Assembly (NCBI GenBank): GCA_002327945.1
Contig: DCVY01000003.1
Span: 1-9,536, forward strand
Length of the DNA stretch: 9,536 nt
Direction: 5' to 3'
DNA from: Acidovorax delafieldii
Lineage (GTDB): Bacteria; Pseudomonadota; Gammaproteobacteria; Burkholderiales; Burkholderiaceae_C
The position numbers and the translations under genes were made by a program. Position 1 is the stretch's first letter; every line of letters starts with the position of its first letter. Positions 1-7,140 of this stretch are shown here, one piece after another. The notes beneath the pieces were generated by a model. The model made no database searches. It saw only the letters and a list, made by a program, of their open reading frames with translations, and was not told where the DNA came from.

Positions 1-18
1 ACGTCAACGTCAACGTCA
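1..18. repeat. Tandem hexamer ACGTCA x3 at left edge
   Basis: Three perfect head-to-tail copies of ACGTCA begin at the first base, so the array may continue beyond the window. It lies 23 bp before the start codon of the first dehydrogenase gene. It could be a small slippage array in the upstream spacer or the tail of an unseen gene. No function can be assigned from what is visible. Confidence 0.6.
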
Positions 19-30
19 ATATCACTCACT

Positions 31-34
31 GGAG
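31..34 (+). promoter_or_regulatory. Ribosome binding site of first SDR gene
   Basis: GGAG lies 7 nt before the ATG at 42, followed by an A-rich spacer. It fixes the start of the dehydrogenase. No promoter is visible in the 41 bases available, so the gene may be transcribed from upstream, possibly as part of an operon. Confidence 0.75.
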
Positions 35-41
35 AAAAAAC

Positions 42-800
42 ATGGAAATCAAGGGCAAGGTATTCATCGTGACCGGCGGCGCGTCGGGTCTGGGCGAAGG
101 CACGGCGCGCATGCTGGCTGCACAGGGTGGCAAGGTCGTCATTGCCGACATGCAGACCGACAAGGGTGAACGGGTGGCCATGGACATTGGTGGCGCCTTC
201 GTCCAATGCGACGTTAGCAACGAGGCCGATGGCCAGGCCGTGGTGGCCAAGGCCGTGTCGCTGGGCAAGTTGATGGGGCTGGTCAACTGCGCCGGCATTG
301 CCCCCGCAGAGAAAACCGTGGGCAAGAACGGCGCCCATGCGCTGGCCTTGTTCAGCAAAACCATCACGGTGAACCTGATCGGAAGCTTCAACATGATCCG
401 TCTGGCCGCAGAGGCCATGTGCAAGAACGAACCCGAGACCACCGGCGAGCGCGGTGTGTTGATCTCCACCGCCAGCGTGGCGGCCTATGACGGCCAGATT
501 GGCCAAGCCGCTTATTCCGCATCCAAGGGCGGCGTGGTGGGCATGACACTGCCCATTGCACGCGATCTGGCCCGCAACGGCATCCGCAACATGACCATTG
601 CGCCCGGCATCTTTGGCACGCCCATGCTGTTTGGCATGCCGCAGGAAGTGCAGGACGCGCTGGCCGCCGGCGTGCCCTTTCCCAGCCGCCTGGGTACGCC
701 CCAGGACTATGCCAGGCTGGCTCAACACATCTTTGAAAACGACATGCTCAATGGCGAGGTGATTCGCCTGGACGGGGCCATTCGGCTGGCCCCTCGCTGA
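42..800 (+). CDS. SDR family 3-hydroxyacyl-CoA dehydrogenase (HSD10-like)
   Basis: A 252-residue classical short-chain dehydrogenase, a normal length for the family. The Rossmann glycine motif TGGASGLG is at residues 11-18. An aspartate at 36 ends the second strand, which predicts NAD(H) rather than NADP(H). The structural NCAG motif is at 82-85, N111 follows, and the catalytic set is S145, Y158 and K162 (YSASK). The overall pattern resembles type II 3-hydroxyacyl-CoA dehydrogenase (human HSD17B10), which oxidises 3-hydroxyacyl-CoA to 3-ketoacyl-CoA in beta-oxidation. That substrate is inferred from family resemblance. The start is supported by GGAG 7 nt upstream. The gene converges on scoB with a 79-bp gap, so the two are not co-transcribed, but ketoacyl-CoA chemistry on both sides fits a shared acyl-CoA theme. 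Other hydroxysteroid or hydroxyacyl substrates remain possible. Confidence 0.9.
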   Translation: MEIKGKVFIVTGGASGLGEGTARMLAAQGGKVVIADMQTDKGERVAMDIGGAFVQCDVSNEADGQAVVAKAVSLGKLMGLVNCAGIAPAEKTVGKNGAHALALFSKTITVNLIGSFNMIRLAAEAMCKNEPETTGERGVLISTASVAAYDGQIGQAAYSASKGGVVGMTLPIARDLARNGIRNMTIAPGIFGTPMLFGMPQEVQDALAAGVPFPSRLGTPQDYARLAQHIFENDMLNGEVIRLDGAIRLAPR

Positions 801-847
801 TCACAGCTGCTGCCACCAGAAAAACGAGCACGCCATCGGCACGGGGC

Positions 848-865
848 GCCTTCATGGCCGAAGGC
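848..865. other. Hairpin between convergent SDR and scoB genes
   Basis: GCCTTC (848-853) and GAAGGC (860-865) form a perfect 6-bp stem with a 6-nt loop. It sits in the 79-bp gap between the stop codons of the convergent genes. No T-run follows on either strand, so it is not a canonical intrinsic terminator. It could still help stop or stabilise transcripts from both sides. Confidence 0.35.
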
Positions 866-879
866 ATCCGCGCCACAAC

Positions 880-1518
880 TCACTGCAGCAGCGTGACACC
901 CGTCTTGGCCTGAAGGGTCTCGAACGTGACGCCAGGTGCCAGTTCCACCACCTTGAGGCCCAGGGGTGTCACATCCATCACGGCCAGGTCGGTGATGATG
1001 CGGTCCACCACGCCCACCCCCGTGAGCGGCAATGTGCACTGGGGCAGGATCTTCAGGTCTTCGGTGCCGTCTTTCTTGCGCGCCACATGCTCCATGAGCA
1101 CGATCACGCGCTTGACGCCGGCCACCAGGTCCATGGCGCCGCCCATGCCCTTGACCATCTTGCCGGGAATCATCCAGTTGGCCAGATCGCCCTGCTCGCT
1201 CACCTGCATGGCGCCCAGGATGGACAGGTTGATCTTGCCGCCACGGATCATCGCGAACGACTGGTCGCTGCTGAAGATCGACGAGCCCGGGATGGTGGTC
1301 ACGGTCTGCTTGCCGGCATTGATCAGGTCGGCATCCACCTTGTCTTCGGTGGGAAACGGGCCGATGCCCAGCATGCCGTTCTCGGATTGCAGCCACACTT
1401 CCTTGTCGCCGGTGAAGTTGGCCACCAGCGTGGGAATGCCGATGCCCAGGTTCACATAGAAGCCGTCTTCGAGTTCTTGGGCCGCACGGGCGGCCATCTG
1501 GTCTTGGGTCCAAGGCAT
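880..1518 (-). CDS. scoB: Succinyl-CoA:3-ketoacid CoA-transferase subunit B
   Basis: A 212-residue beta subunit of a class I CoA-transferase. With ScoA it moves CoA from succinyl-CoA to acetoacetate, or to another short 3-keto acid, in the cytoplasm. The hallmark SENG motif is at residues 45-48. E46 is the glutamate that forms the enzyme-CoA thioester in this family. The N-terminal [11 protein letters not shown] segment is also typical. Length matches other bacterial ScoB/AtoA proteins. The ATG follows an AGGAG ribosome site (plus-strand 1526-1530) that lies inside the last codons of scoA. Only 2 nt separate the two genes, so translational coupling and a fixed subunit ratio are likely. 3-oxoadipate CoA-transferase (PcaJ) is the main alternative, but the partner subunit carries ScoA-type motifs. 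Confidence 0.93.
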   Translation of the reverse strand: MPWTQDQMAARAAQELEDGFYVNLGIGIPTLVANFTGDKEVWLQSENGMLGIGPFPTEDKVDADLINAGKQTVTTIPGSSIFSSDQSFAMIRGGKINLSILGAMQVSEQGDLANWMIPGKMVKGMGGAMDLVAGVKRVIVLMEHVARKKDGTEDLKILPQCTLPLTGVGVVDRIITDLAVMDVTPLGLKVVELAPGVTFETLQAKTGVTLLQ

Positions 1519-1520
1519 GG

Positions 1521-2231
1521 TCAGGCTCCTGCTTTCTCTGTGACGGTTCTTTTCTCGATGCGCTTTTCAGGGTGGGCGTTGTGCACGATGCGGTGCACAT
1601 AGATGCCGGGCAGATGGACCTGGTCGGGTTCGATCGCGCCCGTCTCCACCACCTCTTCCACTTCCACGATGCACAGCTTTCCGGCCATGGCCACGGCGGG
1701 GTTGAAGTTGCGTGCCGTCAGGCGAAACTGCAGGTTGCCCGATTGGTCGGCACGCCAGGCCTTGACCAGCGAGACATCGGGCACCAGCGCGCGCTCCATC
1801 ACATAAGTCTCGCCGTCGAACTCGCGCAGTTCCTTGCCATCGGCCACGATGGTGCCCACGCCGGTCTTGGTGAAGAAGGCAGGAATGCCCGCGCCGCCGG
1901 CGCGCAGCTTCTCGGCCAGCGTGCCCTGGGGCGTGAACTCCAGCTCCAGCTCACCCGCCAAGTACTGGCGCTCGAACTCCTTGTTCTCACCCACATAGGA
2001 CGAAATCATTTTCTTGATCTGGCGCGTTTCAAGCAGCTTGCCCAGGCCAAAACCATCCACTCCGGCGTTGTTGGAGATCACGGAGAGGTTTTTCACGCCC
2101 GAGTCACGCAGCGCATCGATGAGAGCCTCAGGAATGCCGCACAGTCCGAAGCCACCCACGGCCAGCAACTGGCCATCGGCAACCACGCCCTCAAGGGCCT
2201 TGGCTGCTGAAGGAAATAACTTTTTCACCAC
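1521..2231 (-). CDS. scoA: Succinyl-CoA:3-ketoacid CoA-transferase subunit A
   Basis: A 236-residue alpha subunit of a class I CoA-transferase and first gene of the scoAB operon. The CoA-binding motif [10 protein letters not shown] is at residues 26-35. Further blocks [22 protein letters not shown] and HLPGIYV match ScoA/SCOT rather than PcaI, where the glycine motif usually reads GGFGTAG. The enzyme links ketone bodies or short 3-keto acids to the TCA cycle by using succinyl-CoA as CoA donor. The start is GTG followed directly by a second GTG. The strong GAGGAG site lies only 3 nt from the first and 6 nt from the second, so the second (2228) may be the true start and shorten the protein by one residue. 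It is divergent from a PAS-LuxR regulator, which makes that protein its likely controller. Confidence 0.93.
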   Translation of the reverse strand: MVKKLFPSAAKALEGVVADGQLLAVGGFGLCGIPEALIDALRDSGVKNLSVISNNAGVDGFGLGKLLETRQIKKMISSYVGENKEFERQYLAGELELEFTPQGTLAEKLRAGGAGIPAFFTKTGVGTIVADGKELREFDGETYVMERALVPDVSLVKAWRADQSGNLQFRLTARNFNPAVAMAGKLCIVEVEEVVETGAIEPDQVHLPGIYVHRIVHNAHPEKRIEKRTVTEKAGA

Positions 2232-2234
2232 GAT

Positions 2235-2240
2235 CTCCTC
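2235..2240 (-). promoter_or_regulatory. Ribosome binding site of scoA
   Basis: GAGGAG on the minus strand. Spacing is 3 nt to the first GTG (2231) and 6 nt to the second (2228). The usual preference for 5-9 nt favours the second codon. This site decides between the two starts. Confidence 0.7.
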
Positions 2241-2260
2241 GATAGTTTTGATGCGCTACG

Positions 2261-2292
2261 ATACTACGTAGATAGATAAGTAGTATTTCGTA
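2261..2292. promoter_or_regulatory. Candidate operator between scoA and PAS-LuxR gene
   Basis: The 73-bp divergent spacer is AT-rich and contains two overlapping symmetries. ATACTAC (2261-2267) and GTAGTAT (2280-2286) form a perfect 7-bp inverted repeat with a 12-bp spacer. TACTACGTA (2262-2270) and TATTTCGTA (2284-2292) match at 7 of 9 positions as direct repeats with a 22-bp period, about two helical turns. An 8-bp palindrome CTACGTAG sits at 2264-2271. This is a reasonable binding site for the LuxR-type protein encoded next door, acting on scoAB, on itself, or on both. The protein-site link is inference. No strong -35/-10 pair is obvious, as expected for an activator-dependent promoter. 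Confidence 0.5.
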
Positions 2293-2304
2293 AAGATTTG
2301 CACT

Positions 2305-2850
2305 ATGGACGTTGATTACAGACTGGCCTTCGAATTTGCGCCTGTAGGTTTGGTGCTCTCGCGCAACCGCACCATGATGGACTGCAACTGGCTTGTCTGT
2401 GAAATATTTGGCGCCTCGCGCGAGGTGCTGATCGGGCAATCTTTTGAGGTGCTTTATCCCAGTGCCGACGAGTACGAGCGCCTGGGTGCGCACATGAAGC
2501 CCATCCTGAACGCCAAGGGCCACTATGCCGACAACCGCATCATGAAGCGGGCCAGCGGCGAATTGTTCTGGTGCCATGTGTCAGGCCGCGCACTCAACCG
2601 CGAAGCCCCCCACGAATCGGGCATCTGGAGCTTTGAAGACCTCAGCTCACAGCGCACCGTCAAGGCCGAGCTCACCGGACGCGAACGCGAAGTGGCCGCC
2701 AAGCTGCTGGAGGGGCTGACCTCCAAGGAGATCGGCAAGGCTCTGGAGATCAGCCACCGCACCGTGGAGATCTACCGCGCCCGCCTGATGCGCAAGTACA
2801 ACGCCTCCACGGCAGCCGATCTGGTGCACAAGCTGGTGGCGGGGGGATAG
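2305..2850 (+). CDS. PAS domain LuxR-type transcriptional regulator
   Basis: A 181-residue DNA-binding regulator. Residues about 4-115 form a single PAS sensor domain (FAPVGLVLSR near 11-20, GQSFEVLYP near 44-52, WCHVSGR near 89-95, IWSFEDLS near 107-114). Residues about 121-178 form a GerE/LuxR helix-turn-helix, with LTGREREV at 123-130 and the recognition region KEIGKALEISHRTVEIYRAR at 141-160. There is no receiver-domain aspartate and no membrane segment, so it appears to be a one-component cytoplasmic regulator that may sense a small ligand through PAS. The ligand is unknown. The only ribosome-site candidate is a weak AAAG 9 nt before the ATG. Its divergent position to scoA suggests it senses an intermediate of short-chain acyl-CoA or ketone-body metabolism and activates scoAB. 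This role is inferred from context only. Confidence 0.9.
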   Translation: MDVDYRLAFEFAPVGLVLSRNRTMMDCNWLVCEIFGASREVLIGQSFEVLYPSADEYERLGAHMKPILNAKGHYADNRIMKRASGELFWCHVSGRALNREAPHESGIWSFEDLSSQRTVKAELTGREREVAAKLLEGLTSKEIGKALEISHRTVEIYRARLMRKYNASTAADLVHKLVAGG

Positions 2851-2945
2851 GCTCCCCCTGAGTCGCTTCGCGCCTTCCCCCTGTGAGGGACGCCACCAGT
2901 GGCCTGGCAAAGCCAGTTCCACGGTGGCGCTGGGCTTGGTGCATG
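2851..2945. repeat. Probable Comamonadaceae-type intergenic repeat element
   Basis: The 142-bp gap between the convergent regulator and pcaC-like genes begins right after the stop codon with GCTCCCCCTGAGTCGCTTCG and runs through a hairpin to GGTGGCGCTGGGCTTGGTGC. I recall very similar GC-rich blocks (CCCCTGAGTCGCTTCGCGCC and ACGGTGGCGCTGGGC) scattered between genes in Acidovorax and relatives. That recollection was not checked by a search. The element encodes no plausible protein. The remaining 2946-2992 shows nothing further. Confidence 0.5.
2891..2929. other. Long imperfect hairpin, 39 bp
   Basis: Arms CGCCACC (2891-2897) and GGTGGCG (2923-2929) pair perfectly. After a bulged A, GTGG (2899-2902) pairs with CCAC (2919-2922). 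After a small internal loop, CTGGC (2904-2908) pairs with GCCAG (2912-2916) around an AAA loop. It lies between convergent genes and could protect or end both transcripts. No T-run follows, so it is not a standard terminator. It appears to be the core of the surrounding repeat element. Confidence 0.6.
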
Positions 2946-2992
2946 CCAGTTTTACGGGCGACAAGAGGCCGTCCAAGCGGAAGACCGTACCG

Positions 2993-3385
2993 TCAGCCCT
3001 TTCCAGGAGCGTCGATCACTTCGGCGGCGGTGCGAAAGGCATCTACCGCTGCCGGCAGGCCGCAGTAGATGCTGGCGTGCAGCAGCACTTCCTGAATCTC
3101 TTGCGCCGTGGCGCCGTTGTTGAGAGCGCCGCGCACATGGCCCTTGAGTTCATGCTGCTTCCCCAGGGCCGTGAGGAAGGCCACGGTGATCAGGCTGCGG
3201 GTTTTCATGTCCAGCCCCGGGCGCTGCCACACATCGCCCCAGGCGTTGCGGGTAATGAATTCCTGGATCGGCTGGGTGAACGCCGTGGCATTGCCAAAGG
3301 CATTGACCACAAAATCCTCGCCCATGACCTGCTTGCGCGTGGCCAGGCCTTTGTCGAAGTCTTTGGTGGATGGGGGTTGGGTCAT
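2993..3385 (-). CDS. pcaC: Carboxymuconolactone decarboxylase (PcaC-like)
   Basis: A 130-residue protein of the carboxymuconolactone decarboxylase / AhpD fold, the usual PcaC length. The signature run is present: DVWQRPGL (51-58), TRSLITVAFLTALG (62-75), H83, NNGATAQE (89-96), H103, and IYCGLPAA (106-113). There is only one cysteine (C108) and no CxxC pair, which argues for a decarboxylase rather than an AhpD-like peroxidase partner. PcaC converts 4-carboxymuconolactone to 3-oxoadipate enol-lactone in protocatechuate degradation. The start at 3385 is chosen because GGAGAG lies 5 nt upstream. An in-frame extension of 25 residues to 3460 lacks family similarity and overlaps a hairpin. No other pca genes are visible, so the true substrate is uncertain. 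It lies 114 bp downstream of katG on the same strand, separated by a strong hairpin. Confidence 0.8.
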   Translation of the reverse strand: MTQPPSTKDFDKGLATRKQVMGEDFVVNAFGNATAFTQPIQEFITRNAWGDVWQRPGLDMKTRSLITVAFLTALGKQHELKGHVRGALNNGATAQEIQEVLLHASIYCGLPAAVDAFRTAAEVIDAPGKG

Positions 3386-3447
3386 GCGGACTCTCCATTG
3401 CGGCGTTGAGAAACAGGGCTGCCATGCTAGTCCATGCAGAAAGCACA

Positions 3448-3488
3448 ACGCCACCTGCACAGCCCACAGCGGGCCGAGCAGGTGGCGT
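3448..3488 (-). terminator. Strong hairpin downstream of katG
   Basis: ACGCCACCTGC (3448-3458) and GCAGGTGGCGT (3478-3488) form an 11-bp perfect stem. After a 3x3 internal loop, GCCC (3462-3465) pairs with GGGC (3471-3474) around a 5-nt loop. AGCAC (3442-3446) and GTGCT (3496-3500) can extend the base. The hairpin starts 12 nt past the katG stop. On the minus strand it is followed by a broken U-rich run (TTGTGCTTTCT). This fits an attenuated or imperfect intrinsic terminator for katG, before the pcaC-like gene. Confidence 0.65.
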
Positions 3489-3499
3489 GATTAAAGTGC

Positions 3500-5722
<2,223 letters not shown>

Positions 5723-5780
5723 TCAATTAATACAAATGCATCGATAGTTTTTTTATTCCCTGCAACCCATGGAACCTGTT

Positions 5781-5807
5781 TCCCGCGCCATGGTACGGTA
5801 GGCGGGA
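5781..5807. repeat. Inverted repeat TCCCGC-N15-GCGGGA
   Basis: TCCCGC (5781-5786) and GCGGGA (5802-5807) form a perfect 6-bp inverted repeat with a 15-bp spacer. It ends 27 bp before the start of the peroxidase-related gene. It could be an operator or a leader hairpin. The arms are GC-rich, so chance occurrence cannot be dismissed. Confidence 0.3.
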
Positions 5808-5822
5808 TCGACAACAACACCC

Positions 5823-5828
5823 AAGGAG
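5823..5828 (+). promoter_or_regulatory. Ribosome binding site deciding a GTG start
   Basis: A consensus AAGGAG lies 6 nt before the GTG at 5835. No in-frame ATG is well placed nearby. This site is the main reason to accept GTG as the start of the peroxidase-related gene. Confidence 0.8.
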
Positions 5829-5834
5829 ACCCGC

Positions 5835-6419
5835 GTGAGCCGTTACCCATTTCCTGACCTGAACACCCTGCCCGAAGACATCCGCGCACGCATTGTGGAA
5901 GTGCAGGAAAAAGCCGGCTTCATCCCCAATGTGTTCCTGGCGTTTGCGCGCCGCCCGGCAGAGTGGCGCGCGTTCTTTGCCTACCACGACGCACTCATGC
6001 TCAAGGAAGAAGGCAGACTGACCAAGGGCGAGCGCGAGATGATCGTCACCGCCACCAGCGCGGCCAACCAGTGCCTGTATTGCGTGGTAGCCCATGGCGC
6101 CATCTTGCGCATCTACGAAAAGAAACCGTTCGTGGCCGACCAGGTGGCCGTAAACCACCGCAAGGCCGACATCACGCCGCGCCAGCGCGCCATGCTGGAC
6201 TTTGCGATGAAGGTCTGCCAGCGCTCGCACGAGGTGCAAGACGCCGACTTTGCCGCCCTGCACGCCCACGGCTTTGACGACGAGGACATCTGGGACATCG
6301 CCGCCATTACGGCGTTCTTTGGCTTGTCGAACCGCATGGCCAGCTTTGCGGGCATGCAGCCCAACCCCGAGTTCTATCTGATGGGACGGGTTCCCAAAGC
6401 CAACAAGTCCGTCGGATAA
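5835..6419 (+). CDS. Peroxidase-related enzyme, AhpD-like CMD family
   Basis: A 194-residue member of the carboxymuconolactone decarboxylase/AhpD superfamily, of the branch annotated as uncharacterised peroxidase-related enzymes. The redox motif is C80-x-x-C83-x-x-x-H87 (CLYCVVAHG). E68 sits 12 residues before C80, matching the glutamate-to-cysteine spacing of AhpD's catalytic site. The histidine found between the cysteines of AhpD is a tyrosine here (Y82). A disulfide-based hydroperoxide reductase or thiol-oxidoreductase role is likely by family, but the substrate and reductant are unknown. The N-terminal part (FPDLNTLPEDI and KAGFIPNVFLAF) is typical of this branch. The start is GTG, supported by AAGGAG at 6 nt. 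The divergent pairing with katG suggests a shared response to peroxide. No signal peptide or membrane segment is seen. Confidence 0.88.
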   Translation: MSRYPFPDLNTLPEDIRARIVEVQEKAGFIPNVFLAFARRPAEWRAFFAYHDALMLKEEGRLTKGEREMIVTATSAANQCLYCVVAHGAILRIYEKKPFVADQVAVNHRKADITPRQRAMLDFAMKVCQRSHEVQDADFAALHAHGFDDEDIWDIAAITAFFGLSNRMASFAGMQPNPEFYLMGRVPKANKSVG

Positions 6420-6428
6420 CGACTGTTT

Positions 6429-6454
6429 TGATGGCTTGAAGCGCTTTGCCATCA
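6429..6454. other. Hairpin between convergent genes
   Basis: TGATGGC (6429-6435) and GCCATCA (6448-6454) form a perfect 7-bp stem. The 12-nt loop contains a further self-complementary AAGCGCTT (6439-6446). It lies in the 60-bp gap between the peroxidase-related and thioesterase genes, so it can form in both transcripts. T-runs do not follow on either strand. A bidirectional terminator without U-tract or an mRNA 3'-end stabiliser are both possible. Confidence 0.45.
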
Positions 6455-6479
6455 GGTGCCAAGTTCATTCACCCACAAA

Positions 6480-6902
6480 TCACCCGCTGACCAGCGCCCG
6501 CATCCAGTCGGGCAGCGACACCGCCTTTTGCTGCGGAAAATCCACCCAGATGGTGGTGGCGCCACCGGCAGCGCAAACCACACCGGGCTGGTCCACGCGT
6601 TCCATCGTTCCCCAGGTCTCAAACGTAGTGCGCGCCGGGTCGCTCACATACAGCTTGAGCAGCACATCGGCCGGAAATTCGAGCTGCCGGTAGAAGTTGC
6701 AGAAGGCATTGACGATGACAGGCCCCTGCCCTTTCGGGTCGGGTTTGCAACCCACCAACACCATCCATTCGATGCGCGCCGACTCCAGGTAGCGAAAGTA
6801 CACCGTGTTGTTCACATGGCCCATGGCATCCATGTCGCCCCAGCGCACGGGAAAGCGCATGGTGTAAACCAGTTTCTTGGCTGCGGGGATTTCAATCTTC
6901 AT
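6480..6902 (-). CDS. Hotdog-fold acyl-CoA thioesterase (4HBT/YbgC-FadM type)
   Basis: A 140-residue single-hotdog protein, a usual length for the 4-hydroxybenzoyl-CoA thioesterase-like family. The active-site segment RWGDMDAMGHVNN occupies residues 20-32. D25 corresponds to the catalytic aspartate of Pseudomonas 4HBT. YFRYLESARIEW follows, the typical long helix of the fold. It should hydrolyse an acyl-CoA to a free acid and CoA in the cytoplasm. The chain-length preference cannot be read from the sequence. The ATG has no strong ribosome site: only GAG in a GGTTGAGCA context lies just upstream. It is transcribed in the same direction as the next SDR, but 238 bp apart, so co-transcription is uncertain. 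A link with ETF-QO and the SDR genes suggests fatty-acid turnover. Confidence 0.9.
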   Translation of the reverse strand: MKIEIPAAKKLVYTMRFPVRWGDMDAMGHVNNTVYFRYLESARIEWMVLVGCKPDPKGQGPVIVNAFCNFYRQLEFPADVLLKLYVSDPARTTFETWGTMERVDQPGVVCAAGGATTIWVDFPQQKAVSLPDWMRALVSG

Positions 6903-6903
6903 T

Positions 6904-6959
6904 GCTCAACCCGGTCGATTGAACAGGCTATAAAAGAGGTAAGAGGTAAGAGGTTGAGC
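6904..6959. repeat. Interrupted palindrome GCTCAACC / GGTTGAGC
   Basis: GCTCAACC (6904-6911) and GGTTGAGC (6952-6959) are perfect 8-bp inverted repeats separated by 40 bp, directly upstream of the thioesterase ATG. They enclose three AAGAGGT repeats. In the thioesterase leader RNA they could pair and hide the weak ribosome site, since GTTGAGC next to the start codon is one arm. This regulatory reading is inference. Confidence 0.45.
6934..6954. repeat. Three tandem AAGAGGT units
   Basis: Three perfect 7-bp copies lie upstream of the thioesterase. On the minus strand they read ACCTCTT and run directly into TTTATAG (plus-strand 6929-6935), a possible -10 region. The 7-bp period is not a multiple of three, so copy-number change by slippage would alter promoter spacing rather than a coding frame. 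No known binding site is recognised. Confidence 0.6.
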
Positions 6960-6960
6960 G

Positions 6961-7140
6961 TTTTTTGCCCGCGCCCCAAAGGCGCGTCAAAACGCCACGG
7001 ATCAATGCGAAAAGCACAGCCATAGCAGGGGATGACCTGCATAACGCCCTGCGGTCTGTGGCGAGCATTGGCAGCGACGGGCAACGGTGTTTTGGCGTGC
7101 AAGGCGGGCATAGGCAAAAGACTCTCAGCCTTTCAGCCCT
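6961..7140. other. Non-coding stretch upstream of thioesterase, downstream of SDR
   Basis: No convincing gene lies in this 180-bp part of the 238-bp gap. It holds a hairpin CGCGCC (6970-6975) / GGCGCG (6981-6986) with a 5-nt loop. On the plus strand T6 precedes it. No T-run follows it on either strand, so it is a poor intrinsic terminator for the SDR. A short minus-strand reading frame crosses the region but does not look like a real protein. Confidence 0.4.

Noticed and set aside
722..1600. 292-codon minus-strand frame spanning the SDR end and scoB
   Set aside because: It overlaps two genuine genes in another frame and has an Arg/Gly/His-rich composition without any domain. scoB in its own frame carries the SENG motif.
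1572..2210. 212-codon plus-strand frame over scoA, and 171-codon frame over scoB
   Set aside because: Both are His/Gln/Ala-rich antisense shadows of the well-supported scoAB genes.
880..2231. Reading the CoA-transferase as PcaIJ because a pcaC-like gene is close
   Set aside because: The alpha subunit carries [16 protein letters not shown] and HLPGIYV, typical of ScoA. PcaI normally differs at these positions. The pcaC-like gene is in a separate transcription unit beyond the regulator.
2846..3000. Short frames in the regulator-pcaC gap as small genes
   Set aside because: They lie over the intergenic repeat and hairpin, have no ribosome site, and translate to Arg/Pro-rich sequence without features.
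3386..3460. 25-residue N-terminal extension of the PcaC-like protein
   Set aside because: The extension overlaps the katG hairpin and lacks family similarity. The ATG at 3385 has a good GGAGAG site 5 nt upstream and yields the normal 130-residue length.
6970..6986. Hairpin CGCGCC-CCAAA-GGCGCG as a rho-independent terminator
   Set aside because: On neither strand does a T-run follow the stem. The T6 lies on the 5' side for the plus strand, and no plus-strand gene ends nearby.
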